Origin: Varanus komodoensis
Lineage: Eukaryota > Chordata > Lepidosauria > Squamata > Varanidae
NCBI RefSeq assembly: GCF_004798865.1
Contig: NW_025335268.1
Location: forward strand, 97,127,066-97,191,065
DNA: 64,000 nt
Direction: 5' to 3'
The notes beneath the pieces are model-generated. The model was not told the origin of the DNA. It was given only the letters and a program-made list of their open reading frames with translations, and did not search any database. The number at the start of each line of letters is the position of its first letter. Positions within the stretch are counted from its first letter, which is position 1. The position numbers and the translations under genes are program-made. Positions 48,401-60,463 of the stretch are shown one piece after another.

Positions 48401-48989
48401 GTAAGTCTGTGCAACTCTAATACCCAAGGGTTTTTTTCTATATTCAGTTTCTTGATTTACTGAGGTTCTTGGTTTTGCCTGATTTCATGGCACAAGTTTT
48501 CTTTGCTCATACAGCCCAATACAGCAGCAACCTGAGGATTGTACACCCAGAGTATCCATGGTTGGCAGAAATTGGATGGTCTCCTTCAGTACATCTATCC
48601 TAGCTTCTCATGTGGCAGCCAATTATGTTTTATTGATGTTCTAATGGGACTGCTGCCCTAATATTCTACTGAATATAGATATAAATGTTGGCCTGCTTTG
48701 ATGGAGTTTTCTGTAGCTTTTCACTAACAGAAAGCTGCTAGCTCTATAAAGAATTGCATTGTGGTAACAGGCTCTGTCAGCTGTATGACCCCTTTGCAGG
48801 ACTGCTAATGGTTTCTCGTGTGTAGGCCATAAGAGTGTCCTCTCTGATGTTTACCCATGTCATGCAAAATTATTAATGTCCTTTGTAGGACTCCTGTTGA
48901 CTCCAATTTTACGTTGTCTGCTAGTAAAATAGCATTCCCCACTTCTGTTGCCAAAACAGTCTTGATTACTTTAACTGTTTAATGCGGAA

Positions 48990-49300
48990 TACAGCTAAAA
49001 TTGCTGTATTCAATTGGAAAGTTAGGCTATTGTGCAAGTTATACTAGTCATTCTCACATGTTAATAACTCTGGGTGGCATTTGTCTGAATCTTTTAAAGT
49101 TCACTAGCTAGTGGTCATCACCATATATTGTGGCAGTTAATTCCACAGATTTATTCTTAGATGAAAAGTGTTGTATTTTTCATATCCTGATTCTACTGCC
49201 ATTCAATTTCATTAAGTGACCGTGAGTTTTAGCGTTATATGAGGCGGAGGAAGATTTTTCGTTCTACTCTTCCCCTACAATTCAGTTTTTATAAACAAGG
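48990..49300 (-). mobile_element. Old CR1 fragment, antisense
   Basis: CACTAGCTAGTGGTCATCAC, then GTGGCAGTTAATTCCACAGA and AATTTCATTAAGTGACCGTG match the inverted CR1 3' UTR text. It is strongly diverged. Confidence 0.65.
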
Positions 49301-49489
49301 TGCAATCCTATGATCACTTTAATAATTTCAGGAGTGGGGACATAGGATTATTTAGAATTCCCATTCTAAGGTCCTGCGACCTTGGGGTTGGGATTCCACA
49401 TACTGCAGTCCTGCCTTGTCCTGCTTCCCCTCCTACAGTTGTTACGGAAGAACTGTCAGAAATTAGCCTCCTCGAGAGGGGGTATGGCT

Positions 49490-49652
49490 TTCATTAAATT
49501 ATTATTTCTGTTAAGTGGGAACATTTTATTAGTTTATTATTTTATTGTTTTAATGTTTCATTGTATTGCATGGTTGCATTGTTGTAGCCTATCCAGGGAG
49601 CCATGCAGCTAATGGGATGGGTTAGAAATCTAATAAATAAATAAATAAGTAT
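49490..49652 (+). mobile_element. LINE 3' tail with AATAAATAAATA end
   Basis: The sense 3' end runs through TTGTTTTAATGTTTCATTGT to AGAAATCTAATAAATAAATA and AATAAG. It is the same general L2/CR1-like tail type as others here, in the plus orientation. Confidence 0.65.
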
Positions 49653-50134
49653 AGGAGCAGGCTGGGTGCAGAGAAGATAGCAGGCTGGGGCCAGTGCCTT
49701 GCATTGTATTTAAATATTGCTCCAGCCTCTTTCCCTCCTTTTGCAGTGCTTCCTTTAGACTGCAGAAAATGGTTAACTAGATTAAATACAGAGCACAGAA
49801 TGGCACAAGTTGCTTCTACCACACCTTATACCCTATACTGAATGCATGTAAGTCTCTATGTTTTAAGGCTTATGTGCATCAAGGGCATTTGATTGTACCC
49901 TAATTCTTTCTTTATTTTATAAATAGTCCCCACTTAAGCATATTTTGCTAAATTAAAATGTTCCTAGAATGTTACCTTTTATTATAGGAAAGGTGCTCCA
50001 ACCTGTTGACAGTTTTGATTGCCCAGATGCTAAGTTAATGGGCCTGGAACTTTCTTGTTTCCTTTTGAATTTCCTTTTAAAAAATACTGGCTCATTTGCT
50101 GACTTCTTGTAATGCAATTTGTTTTAGTGGCAAG

Positions 50135-50345
50135 CTGATGTTTTATTTTTATTTATTTAAATATTTTATACTACCCATCTATATATCTTATACTACCCAT
50201 TTACAATACCAGGGAAGATACACAATGTAAAATGTAACACAATAATAACAATACAATAACAAGGCAAGAAGAAGCAAGAAATGCATAAAATAGACACTAA
50301 CTTGCATAAAATAAAATCATTTAAAAATGTCTGGTCATTATATTA
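50135..50345 (-). mobile_element. LINE 3' tail, antisense
   Basis: The inverted tail TTTATTTTTATTTATTTAAA is followed by TACTACCCATCTATATA and an A-rich stretch with AATAACAATACAATAAC. Confidence 0.55.
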
Positions 50346-52756
50346 TCATAATCTGATCAGGAGGTTATCAGAGTGTGAACCACTATGGCCATGCAATCCC
50401 TCTCCAGGAATGGTTTAGCTGGTAAACTAAGCAGAGCTGGTAAAGGAGATCAACCATTTCACTCCTGAGTTTTGTAAAATCTGAGTTATGCCTTCCATAT
50501 TCAATGATTTCTTCATTTCTTTATTTTAATATTATTTAAATTAATTTGAATACATTAATTTTACATAAATAATATAATTCCAAAACTTATTTAATCTAGC
50601 TCAATAAAGATCCCATTCAGAATGATTGCACACTTCGGCAAAGTACCTTTGCTATCCTTCTGTGTGTTTAGCTTATGTGAGTGTAGATAGGGCCAGGATG
50701 GGATTTGTTCTAGTCATGCGGGCTAGGAGCAAAGATTATAGAGAGTATATTAAACAACTCTGCCTACATTTTAGTTCACTGGGATCAGAGAGCTTCCCTT
50801 GCTTTTGATCACAGAAGCTAAAGGATTACATAGCTCCTTTGCTCTTACAAGCTGTGAGTTTCCTGAGCTGTGACCAGTGGGCAAGCTCAGTTCCTGGGAA
50901 CCTTAAAACCAGTCAGGAAGGAGAGGGCATGTCTGCACAAGTCTTTTCCGACTCAAGGATTTGCATGAAAAACATAACATTTTGAGGGGCAGTCAAAAGT
51001 CAACAAAACTGGAGATGCTTTAACTCTTAATGGGATGGAAGTTGAAATTGCTTTCTCCTTTGGCTGCCCCTGTGCTCTCCCCTCGCATCCTATGAGCACT
51101 CTTGGAGTTTTTAGCAGAGAAGTGAAAATACTGTTCTTTTCACCCACAATAATTCTGTAGAGTATGTTTTCCTTTAGGTTTTTAATTTGTTGAATATTTT
51201 CCTCTTAGATAAACACAGCACCTGGTATAAATATTTCTACATATTTTTCTACCCAGTGATGATGATTTCTCATTAGCCTTCCCTGTTGCAATAGATAGCT
51301 GATATGCTCAGGATAGCTAAGTTCTCCTTTTATAGCAAGCACTTCAGCTATCCCATCTTGGTTTGGAGACACACTGCATCTCTCTTCAAATGGCCTTTTG
51401 TTATTGCACCTTGACTCTGTGATCTTAGCTACCATTTTTCTCTGAATACTGATTGCCAAGTTGTACTCTATCCTTTATTTCACCTAAGAAAAATTTGCAC
51501 CATCATCTCTAAGGGATAATTCATATCATATTTAACACTACTCGACTCCTGTTGGCTTTTCCTGAGAAGCTGAATTTTAAAAGCTGTTCTGTGCCTTTTT
51601 ATGTTAAGCACCAGTGGTCTGGTATGAGTTTAAGTGCCAGTTTAGCTTGTTGCAAAACATTTCTCAGTATCTAGCAAATAGCTATCAGAAGAGGCCTTTG
51701 CTTGATAGTGTAACAGAAATTCCCTACATAAATAATTCTTCCTCCTGACACAACTGTTGTATCCATGGATTGAAACTCTAAAATTCTGCTGATACAGCTC
51801 TCCCTGAATGTGGGAGAGAAAACATGTCTCCAACATTCACTGATTCTTCTGCTGCACTATCTAGCATGCAATTCCACAAAAAGGCTGACAATACATCCTT
51901 CTCTTTCTCTCCCATCAACTATCAAATCTCTCACCATCAAACCCTCACTTGATCCCCATAAGTTAACAACCACCCAAGAAGTGGGTCTCTTCTAAGGCAT
52001 TGTTTCCACATCCCTCAGTATGGTGACTTCTTGTTTCAAGACCTTCATTTTCCATAACAGAGGATGATCAGCTGTTAGCATGGGAGAGAGGGATGGATGG
52101 GACCCATATGTATATCCCTGAAGATACTACTTACATGCTTACCTCTCTGACTTTGCCTGCCTGCCTACAATACTTTCCTTTATGACTGATGAGCTGCTCA
52201 CAAACTACCAGCAGTCCTGAAAGTTGCAACCAACTGACCTAAAACATAATCCTCAGAAAATCAATGACATGGCGGAACAGGATCAACTGCAAAGGTGCAT
52301 TTAAATGCTGGCCAGAGGCAGAGGGAAAGAGGAAGAAAAGAGGAGGTGGGGGAAGGGGACAGAATGATAAGGAACTAACTTAGTCTGGGTTCAGCCCATT
52401 GTCTTGGACTCTACGTGCTATGGAATCCTGAATTGTTGTACACATATATGAAAAGGCTAGAAAACCTCTAGATTAATTCCCTTGTGCCTTTTTAAGCAAA
52501 CAAAAAGAATTTGAGAGGGCTTGGTGAACCAGAAGAAAACAAAGTAGGACAACAAATGATGTGCAGGCAAGGGGTGATGATAGGAACAATACTTGACTAT
52601 GCAATCAATTGTCCCAGATAAACTCATTGGAAAAGTTTTCTTTATTTGCTTGAAACCTTGGCTCTTACTGTCTTTAATGCTATTATTTTGTATGCTTTGC
52701 ATGTTCCAGATCGTGGTAAAGTATTTTAACTAATAACTAATTTCTTTACTTTTTAG

Positions 52757-52846
52757 TTCAAACTTCCAAAGGAGTATAGTTGGCCTGAAAAGAAATTGAA
52801 AGTCTCCATCTTGCCTGATGCTGTATTTGACAACCCGCTCCATTAA
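52757..52846 (+). CDS. SUFU: SUFU exon 12, coding part (residues 456-484 and stop)
   Basis: The acceptor CTTTTTAG ends at 52756. The coding part is 29 codons plus TAA: FKLPKEYSWPEKKLKV, then SILPDAVFDNPLH. The end matches the human C-terminus ending FDSPLH, with V477A and S481N. K457 (reported ITCH ubiquitination site) is present. The count from S342 to this stop gives exactly the human length of 484 residues, supporting all exon joins. The same exon continues as a long 3' UTR. Confidence 0.97.
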   Translation, partial: FKLPKEYSWPEKKLKVSILPDAVFDNPLH

Positions 52847-54751
52847 AGCCAACAGAAACCCACAAGCAACAAGTTATTGTGTGCTGCCCAGTGACTCATG
52901 GGATAATTTAGTGCAGTAAAAGTTCTTCCTGCAAATACAAGATATTGCTGCTCAACCACTGCAAACAGAGGAGGGGTTATCCGATAGCAGTCCAGAAAGA
53001 ACTGAACTCTTCCAGTATACCTGGCTTTCTCCTTTTTTGTGGCTGAACTCTGAATATCCTGTACAAGTGTGTGAGTGAGAGTGAGACAAAGAGAAAGAAG
53101 TATTTAACTATGAATAGTCACTGTAATAATAATTTTCTTATTTTAGCTGGCTCCAGAACTCCCTGCTGCCTTAGTTCAGGATATGTATGCCTCATCTGCC
53201 TTTGTTTCATCACACATTTTTCTGGTGTAACCCCAAAATTCATTGATCATCCAGGCTTTTCCTGACCAGAATTCATCCTTCAATATGAGTTCTGTTACTC
53301 TTGAAAGGGCATAGTGCCTTCCCCCAGCCCCCTTAGGGTTTAGAATCTAAATATGAGACGTAAAAGCACTGTATTTGAAAGTAAATTCCTCACTTGATTT
53401 ATCATAAGAACAAGAAAGCTCAACTGTATCTAGTGAGATTTGCTACCAGTTGAGTGTGTGTAGGATTGTAGGTTTAAACATCTCTCTGTGTGCGCGCATT
53501 GGGGCAATAGGCCAGAACAGGCCCAGGTTTCTTCAGTTGCTCCTGTTGAGCACAAATAAAAGAGGAAAGTAAGTGGGCAATTAGACGTAAAGGCTTTTTA
53601 CCTTGGACTTGTAGAACTACACAGTGAATTGATGGTTGCGCTTATTTTCTGTCTTAATACAACCAGTCCTTCTTTTAACATTCCCGATAAAACACCTCTC
53701 CTGAAGTTTGTTGTAGATTTCTGCAAGGCTTCCCTGTCTCAGACTGCAAAGAAACAGGAAATAGTTCATGTGTAAAGAGAAGTCTGAAAGGCTGTTGTAT
53801 TTAAATCAGCTTAGAAAACAATGATTTCTATTGGCTATTGAGTCAGGCCATTCTGGAATGCTTTGGAAATGCCATCCATGTAGTCCTGCAAACACAGATA
53901 TTAATCTTCAGTATTGATGGCTTGGTTTTATGACAGCAAAACTGTATTTCTAAAGTACTTCCTTGCAAACTTTGACATTGTTCCTACCAGAAGCTAAACT
54001 GACTTCTTAAGCGAGACTTAAGTAGTACTAGCTCTCTAGCTCATTTCACTACCACCATATATTAAATTGCTCACTGCAGAAGCAGAAATCTATATTCTGG
54101 AATTAGCTCCACTTCATCAGCACCAATATGGAATAAAGCAAACTTCAGCTAGGCTGTCGTTCCAACTGCCATGTTTAGTCTGCAGTCCTATACTTGTTTA
54201 GATAGAAAAAGGTCTGGTTATAGAATGCTGGGAGTTGTAGGACTTTTCTTCCATCTAACCATGGATAGGATTACACCCTTACCTTGCTTTTATAGATTTT
54301 TTTTTAATGGGCAGGGGATCCATTAAAAAAACCATTTTCTTTGTACTTGGCTACCCAGCACAAAAGATGTGAGCCAAGATAGCAGCTCTGCTTTAAAATA
54401 TGAGAACCCATTCCAAACTCCAGATGTTCAGCTGTTCTGATCTGTAGCTTAACGTCTGGGACAGAACCATGTTGTCCAGAATAAAATTCCAGTATTTTTC
54501 TGATGCTTAAAAAGACTCTTCCCCATTGCAGGTAGCTTAGAAATGACAGACATGCTCTAAAGAGGACCAGCCATGTGATGATGCCTTGGCTAGAGCAAAT
54601 ATGAGCAACATATGAGCTGTGGACATGCTGTAGCTCATAAGAAACTATTTTGTATTGCCCATCTTTCATATTAAGACTTCAGACAGCACAATGCATTGGT
54701 CTGATATTTAGGGATTACAAGACAAAAGTGCTTTGGAAGTCACTGAAGGCA

Positions 54752-54868
54752 CAGTCCTATGCATGTTGAGATGACAAAAAGTTCAATTCCCAGCATGCCC
54801 CAACCAGTATAGCTAGTCTGGGCATGCTGGAAGTCAGGACTTTTCTTTGTCTCAGCATATATTCACAC
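54752..54868. mobile_element. Small palindromic MITE in the SUFU 3' UTR
   Basis: The arms are TCAATTCCCAGCATGCCCCA and the inverse of GGGCATGCTGGAAGTCAGGA, with outer arms ATGTTGAGATGACAAAAAG and CTTTTCTTTGTCTCAGCAT. If transcribed, it would fold into a hairpin. No clear target duplication. Confidence 0.55.
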
Positions 54869-55337
54869 CTTTAATTGATAGTGTTTGGGGAGTTGTTGTG
54901 TTGCAGTTGTGCATATGATCCAAATTTATGTTCTAATGCAAGCAGAACTAACCAACAACCTGTAACTAAAGGTTTAAGCACAATGTAAAAACAAGACTAA
55001 AAAACTGAAGTGGGCTAAACAATAGGGTGTTCTTGTGGAAATGCAAAAGGGAGTCACTGTGAACTATACTAACAATCAGTTGAATGTTACTGAATTGTTT
55101 ATTTCCCCCACCAAAAGCATTTTTGTTAGGCCTAGTTCTCACAAACAGCAACTGAAATAGTAAACTTTTCTCTTGACTGCTCTGCTTCAGACTGTAAAGG
55201 GGTCTATAATGGGTTTCCTTGTTTCTCTGTGAAAAAGGCGTTCCGCACATAACTGCTGGTATGCCAGGAAGAAAACTAGGCTTGAATCCTTTTCCTTGAC
55301 ACCTAATTTCCTGTTTATAGAAGTGTGTGTGAGTATT

Positions 55338-55640
55338 ACATAAAACTAAAGGCCTTTCTAATCCAGCACTCTGTTCCTACAATGGCCAGCCAGTTGCTGA
55401 TAGGATGCCCACAAGCAAGTCATGAATGCAGTAGCACCTTCCTGCCCATGTGACCCAGCAACTAGAATTTAGGGGCATACTGATTCTAATACAAGAGGAA
55501 ATACACAGTCCTCAAGTCTAGTCGCCATTGTTATCCTTTTCAATGATTTATAGCCATCATAACGCTCTTATATATAATCAAAAGAGCCCTTAGCATTTTT
55601 TCAAAGAATAAATTATCAAGATCATCTAAAGTTAATCTTG
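55338..55640 (-). mobile_element. CR1 3'-end fragment, antisense, in the 3' UTR
   Basis: CTAATCCAGCACTCTGTTCC, then AATGGCCAGCCAGTTGCTGA, GATGCCCACAAGCAAGTCAT and CCTGCCCATGTGACCCAGCA are the inverted CR1 3' end. Confidence 0.75.
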
Positions 55641-58103
55641 AAATCTTTTTATTCCATTGTATTAATTAGTGCCACAATGCTTTGCAAAGCTACACTGTCA
55701 GATTCAGTCCTCTCTATGGGCCAGTCATCAGTCACTTCCCCCTTTTGATAGAGGAAAATGCTGAGTGGTTTCCTGTCTGACGAATGAAAGAAATTGTGGA
55801 ATAATTCACAGAATACTGTACTGTGAAATGCTAACCAGGATTTTTTAAAAAGACAGGATTTATGTGGATTTTTCAGGATCTGTGAGGTAGAGATTAGGCT
55901 ACTATCTACTAAGGCTCATGATGGTCTGTTGCAAAATTCACACGGATGTTTCATTCTGACAGAAACTTTTCAGCATTTTGTCCACCAAGAAAAATTGGTT
56001 CAAGTTTTTCATATTTCATATTTGCCTAAAACTATCCACAAATTACTTCTTTGCTAAATCATAGGTAAGGTACTTTGATATATATTGTTTAATCAGTAAC
56101 AATTTATGGCAGTTACTGTTGGGTGCTCTTCTTGTCAGCTCTACAGAGAACTTAATGGAATGGTGCCTGGTCTCGCCAACTTACTGTATCTAAGTAACAT
56201 TCCACAGGCAAGCATTTCTGCTGTGTTCAGTTAAGATGACCACGTGTTCTTTTTTTGAGACAAGGCTGGAAGGTTTGCTCTGTGCTCTTGGTCTCCCCTT
56301 GCTAGTTACTGAAGTGGTTTACAGGAAATTGGAGCTTTGGCTGCTCTTCAGTTGGTTTGCACCTGCTCCTTAATCCCTTCAGCACCTGGAGTTGTAAACA
56401 CCCTTCCTGGGTTGCTGCAACAATTATTAACTTTCAGTGCAGCTGTTGCATCAGTCATGTGCTTGGACAGTACTAACCTAGCCACCAGACCAAATAGTAG
56501 CAAAAGAGCCATTCCTGAGGGTTTACTATCTAACTATGAAGATATTGTAAATTAGCATCTGATCAAGAGGCTATAGAAGTTTGAGCAAAAGACTGGTCAG
56601 GTGGAAGGCAAGATATAATAGACTCCATCCAGCTGCAGGTGTCTGGCCACATGCACTGTTGTACTCAGGAGCCAAGCCCCATAAAAGCAATAAGAATTCT
56701 CACAAAGACCTCCACCCTTAGTCTTCCTTCATGTCCCTTTCTCTTTTTTTCTGCCTCCCTACCGTAACATTAAAATTTATGGACATTAAATATAAAAACA
56801 GCAGCCACTCCTCTTGAAGGAATATTCACAACTGTTGTCAACTGCAGTCTTGTAAGGATTGAGCTCAGGGGAGAGGAACAAGTTTTGTTAATCTAAAGCC
56901 ATGGAGGTTGTACAGAGTATTGGTTGAATGAATGCTTGTGATATCATGAAAACCCTTGGTCTGGAACAGTTTTCAGCTTCAAAACATACAGTTGGGACAT
57001 TTAAAAATAAATCAAACCGTATATGATAGTTGAAATGAATAATCCTGCAACAAGCAGGATCTTAAGCATCAAAAGTGCAAAAAGGGTAGCTCACCAGGAG
57101 AGTGAGGGATAGTGCCAAACTGATCAGAAAAATCTAGTGTTCACTGCAAAGACAGGTATGTGTGTCACTAAAAGAGCAAACAAAATTGTGGTGTCTCCTG
57201 TTTTTATGCACCTCTGTACACACCCCCAGTTTACATCTTACGCATTTTTTTCTGATGGGTAGCTCTGTATTTGGTCTCCCCAGCAAGACAGATGACACTA
57301 GAGCAGAAATGTTCTATGCATAATGTAGTCTTCTGCAGCATATTTAACACTGCACTCCACACAGTCACTTCACTTTGCAGACCTGGATGTGTTAGGCCCT
57401 AGTATGACAGATGAAAGCCTGGATTTCACATCTGTGGTTCTACAGAGATTGCTCCATCATCCCATTGTACTCGTTTTTTCAGCAGCCATAGAAAAAAAAT
57501 ACTTCATCGGAAAAATCCTTTGTGCATGATCCAGATACATAAAGAAAAGTAAGGGTCATGGTACAAAAGAATTGCAGAATTGTTTTTATTGGCTTGAGGC
57601 AAAAATGTGTTAATATTTAATTTTGCTCCCCAATACTACCACTGTCATAATGTATAAGAAAGAAAGAATACCTTCATATTCTTCAGAGTTCTAACTTACT
57701 GTGGTGTTTCTTTCCCATCATCATTTACTCTTTCAAAACTTCCTTTGCCGGGCATTCAAAATGTCAGACAGAAAATGAGCCTGTAGCTGAAGAGAATTTT
57801 AAAAGGAACCCATAGTCTGACCTGCCTCTCAGGCAATTAACCTATGAGCTTGATGCACTTTGATTCCCCTTCATTTCATATACAGTTCTCTTTTTCTCAA
57901 ATTGCTTAAAGACCATAAAATCTTAATAAGTAGTACATTAGCTTTGTACTATCATTCCTAGGCTGTCATAAAGGTGTGCCTTTGCTACTTTCAACCAGCC
58001 AGCAAATAAGGGAGTTGTGTACGTATTTTGAAAAATGCTCTCCATCTCTCTGCTTTGGGATTCACTGCTGAAAAGCAAAGTCTCTGATAGCAGAATAGCT
58101 TAG

Positions 58104-58140
58104 TGGATGCCAGTGTGTGTGAGTGTGTGTGTGGGGGGGC
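58104..58140. repeat. GT microsatellite with G run
   Basis: Imperfect GTGTGTGTGAGTGTGTGTGT followed by seven G residues. Confidence 0.8.
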
Positions 58141-59212
58141 GTTTAAAGTGCTTCATCATGTGCAATTTAATTTCAGAAAATAATTTCAATTAAAAGCGCA
58201 AACAAGAATTTGGTTGCCAGCTAACTCTCCTGGCTTTGTAAACATGTCAGTTTCCCCACATGTTGTCTCTCAAATGTTTCCTTTGCTTGTTTCCTAGTGA
58301 GGGTGGAAGAATGTGGGCAACTGCATTTTCTTTCTTGAGGCCCTGATGGCAAAGGTCTGTGTTCATCACTGTCCTTCTATGTAAAGGAGAAAAGGGAGGG
58401 TGATAGCATGAGCCTTGCAGATAGTGTAAGCTAGATTTGTGAAGGCCTGCAGTAAGGGAGGGTGGCCACTGGCAGCCCAGTTGACACCCTGGGGAGATAG
58501 TTGAGTGTGCAGTTGCCTTACAGGGCTTGTTGGCTCAGGTTTAAGTATTCTTTTTACTAGCTTCCTTTTCAACACTGCTCAGAAACTCAATTCTGTGTAA
58601 AGACTTGGCAAAACCTATTAAAGTGATAAAACAGTGAGTTAATTCGAAAGATCCTGTGCTCTGATTGCTGATAAATGACACGGTCCAAGGCCTGTCTTTT
58701 CTGGTATCACAGTGTACAATTTAACAGTACAAAATGCCTTTGTGAGAGAAAAGCACCTCATAGTCATGTGCTTTCTGGCCCATCCCCATTTTGTTTGACT
58801 TGGTGGACCTGGGTGAAAGACTGAAGTGTAACTGGTGTTCAGTCTGAGCCGTTCTGAATGTCACTTGCAGGTAAAAACAGCAAATGATAATGTTTAAAGG
58901 AATAAATTGCAGCAGTATCACACTTGAAGTGGAAGAAAGTGCACATTCCCTTATTGAAACTGTTTTATCACCATAGGAATCAGAGATTACTATTAAAGTC
59001 AGGAAGGTTGCTAACTTTTTTTAAGGGATAGAGCTCTTGTTGGTTGTTACTATAGTTCTATATAATGGGTGGCTGTAGTGCTAGCAAACTTTGAACAGAA
59101 TGAGTTATTTTACTTTTGGAGGAACTAATCCTTAGACTTCCTCCACTTTTAATTCTGACTGCTGAGGCAGCTTTGACGAGCTTCAGCTGAGGTGAACCTT
59201 TCTGTAGTTCAT

Positions 59213-59249
59213 CTGTGTGTGTGTGTGTGTGCGCGCGTGCTTGTGTGTG
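59213..59249. repeat. GT/GC alternating microsatellite
   Basis: About nine GT units, then GCGCGCGTGC and TTGTGTGTGG; alternating purine-pyrimidine, potentially Z-DNA forming, about 290 bp before the candidate poly(A) signal. Confidence 0.85.
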
Positions 59250-59532
59250 GTTTGTTTGCCTCTACAAAACTGTTATGGACACAGCAGATGCTGTCTGAAA
59301 ATGGTTTGCCGTTCCTGCAGTGAGATTTTCAGTACTTTGTAGTATGCCTTTTTTCTACCAAAAAACCCAATGGAAACCTAAACTAGCAGAGGTTTTTAAA
59401 ATTTTATATTAGTTTCTAATGTGTATATTCTTACATTATCACAGTGCCGGTGTGCTCACCTGCGCAAAACTACTTTTTGTAATATTTTTGTGAATCACAA
59501 AGCTTTGTTTCTTTCCTGTGTATTCAAAATAC

Positions 59533-59538
59533 ATTAAA
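59533..59538 (+). terminator. SUFU: Candidate distal poly(A) signal ATTAAA of SUFU
   Basis: ATTAAA lies in a T-rich context and is followed by TTGTTTGCATAGTTGTGT, which fits a cleavage site and downstream GU-rich element. This is a sequence-pattern call; transcript 3' ends would be decisive. Confidence 0.4.
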
Positions 59539-60289
59539 CTTGTTTGCATAGTTGTGTCTTAAGCACATTTATTGAATGATTGCAGAACTGATAAATAGTG
59601 TTTGTTCTTGCTTTCACTCATGTTTAACTTTCTTGTTCCAGCAATTATTTACAAGCTGCAGCCAGGTTAGGGGGCTTTTCGTGTGCACATATAATGTAAG
59701 AACATGGGACCCAGCATTCACTTATTGAGCAGCCTCTGATGTGGTTTGTTTCCCTTTGCATAGTATGATTTGCCTCAGGAAAAAGCTTGCATTTTGTATT
59801 AATAATTTCCATAGGACTTTGTTTTTAGAAATGCTAGGTGCTTTAACAAACTTTATTGCTTTCATTTTCACAACCACATTCTGAGGTGATTTTCTGCTAT
59901 TCTTTTTTAGTGTATTTATTATATTTGAATAGGTATGAACACACCATAATCTGACTCCTACATAATCACACTTTTATGAGCCTCAGTATCCCAACTGTAG
60001 AATAAGGGTGATCCTCAGATCTCCATGCCCCACTTAATCTGATTTAATTGTATCTGAATTGTTGATGGAAAATGATAGTGAATTATTCAAGGAGAACCAA
60101 TTTTTGTATGAGATTAGATTCTAATAATACTGGCTTGTCAATTACAATTCTAAGTCAGCTTCTGCTTCTCTCTCATGGTCTCTGCTAGAAAGAACTAAGA
60201 AATAAAGGTGATTGATATGACATTTATAGGACAGGTTTCCTTGTAAAGTAGCTTGCTAAGTACTTGGGTTTTATTTACTTTTATTAAAG

Positions 60290-60463
60290 TGACACTGGCC
60301 TTTGTTACACTGCAAAAATTATCCTCACAGCAGCAGCAGCAGCAACAACAACCCTTTGACTTAGGTTGGGCTAAGAGTCTGACTGGCCTGAAGTGAGCAC
60401 CACGGCCGAGTGCGAAGAACCCAGGTTTCCTGCGCTCTTAACCACTGGGTTAGCTCTCAGTAG
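60290..60463 (-). mobile_element. tRNA-derived SINE fragment (antisense)
   Basis: TTATCCTCACAGCAGCAGCA, then GACTTAGGTTGGGCTAAGAG, CACCACGGCCGAGTGCGAAG and GCTCTTAACCACTGGGTTAG match the SINE family at 7205-7440. A (CAG)n/(CAA)n tract has expanded in the body. Confidence 0.7.

Larger units (their letters stand above)
48401..52756 (+). other. Intron 11 of SUFU
   Basis: This 4.4-kb intron contains an old CR1 fragment (about 48990-49300) and two LINE tails (about 49490-49652, and 50135-50345). I see nothing else from about 50350 to the exon 12 acceptor. Confidence 0.65.
52847..59555 (+). other. SUFU: SUFU 3' untranslated region (far end uncertain)
   Basis: No further open exon follows the stop. 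Possible poly(A) signals are AATAAA at 53555, 54132, 55607, 57006 and 58901, and ATTAAA at 59533. The last one is followed within about 20 bases by GT-rich sequence and preceded by T-rich, U1-free sequence, so it looks like a plausible distal end. That would give a UTR of about 6.7 kb, longer than the roughly 3 kb I recall for human. The stretch contains a palindromic MITE (54752-54868) and a CR1 fragment (about 55338-55640), so either the UTR absorbed transposons or the true end lies upstream. Small ORFs here look like chance. Confidence 0.5.
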
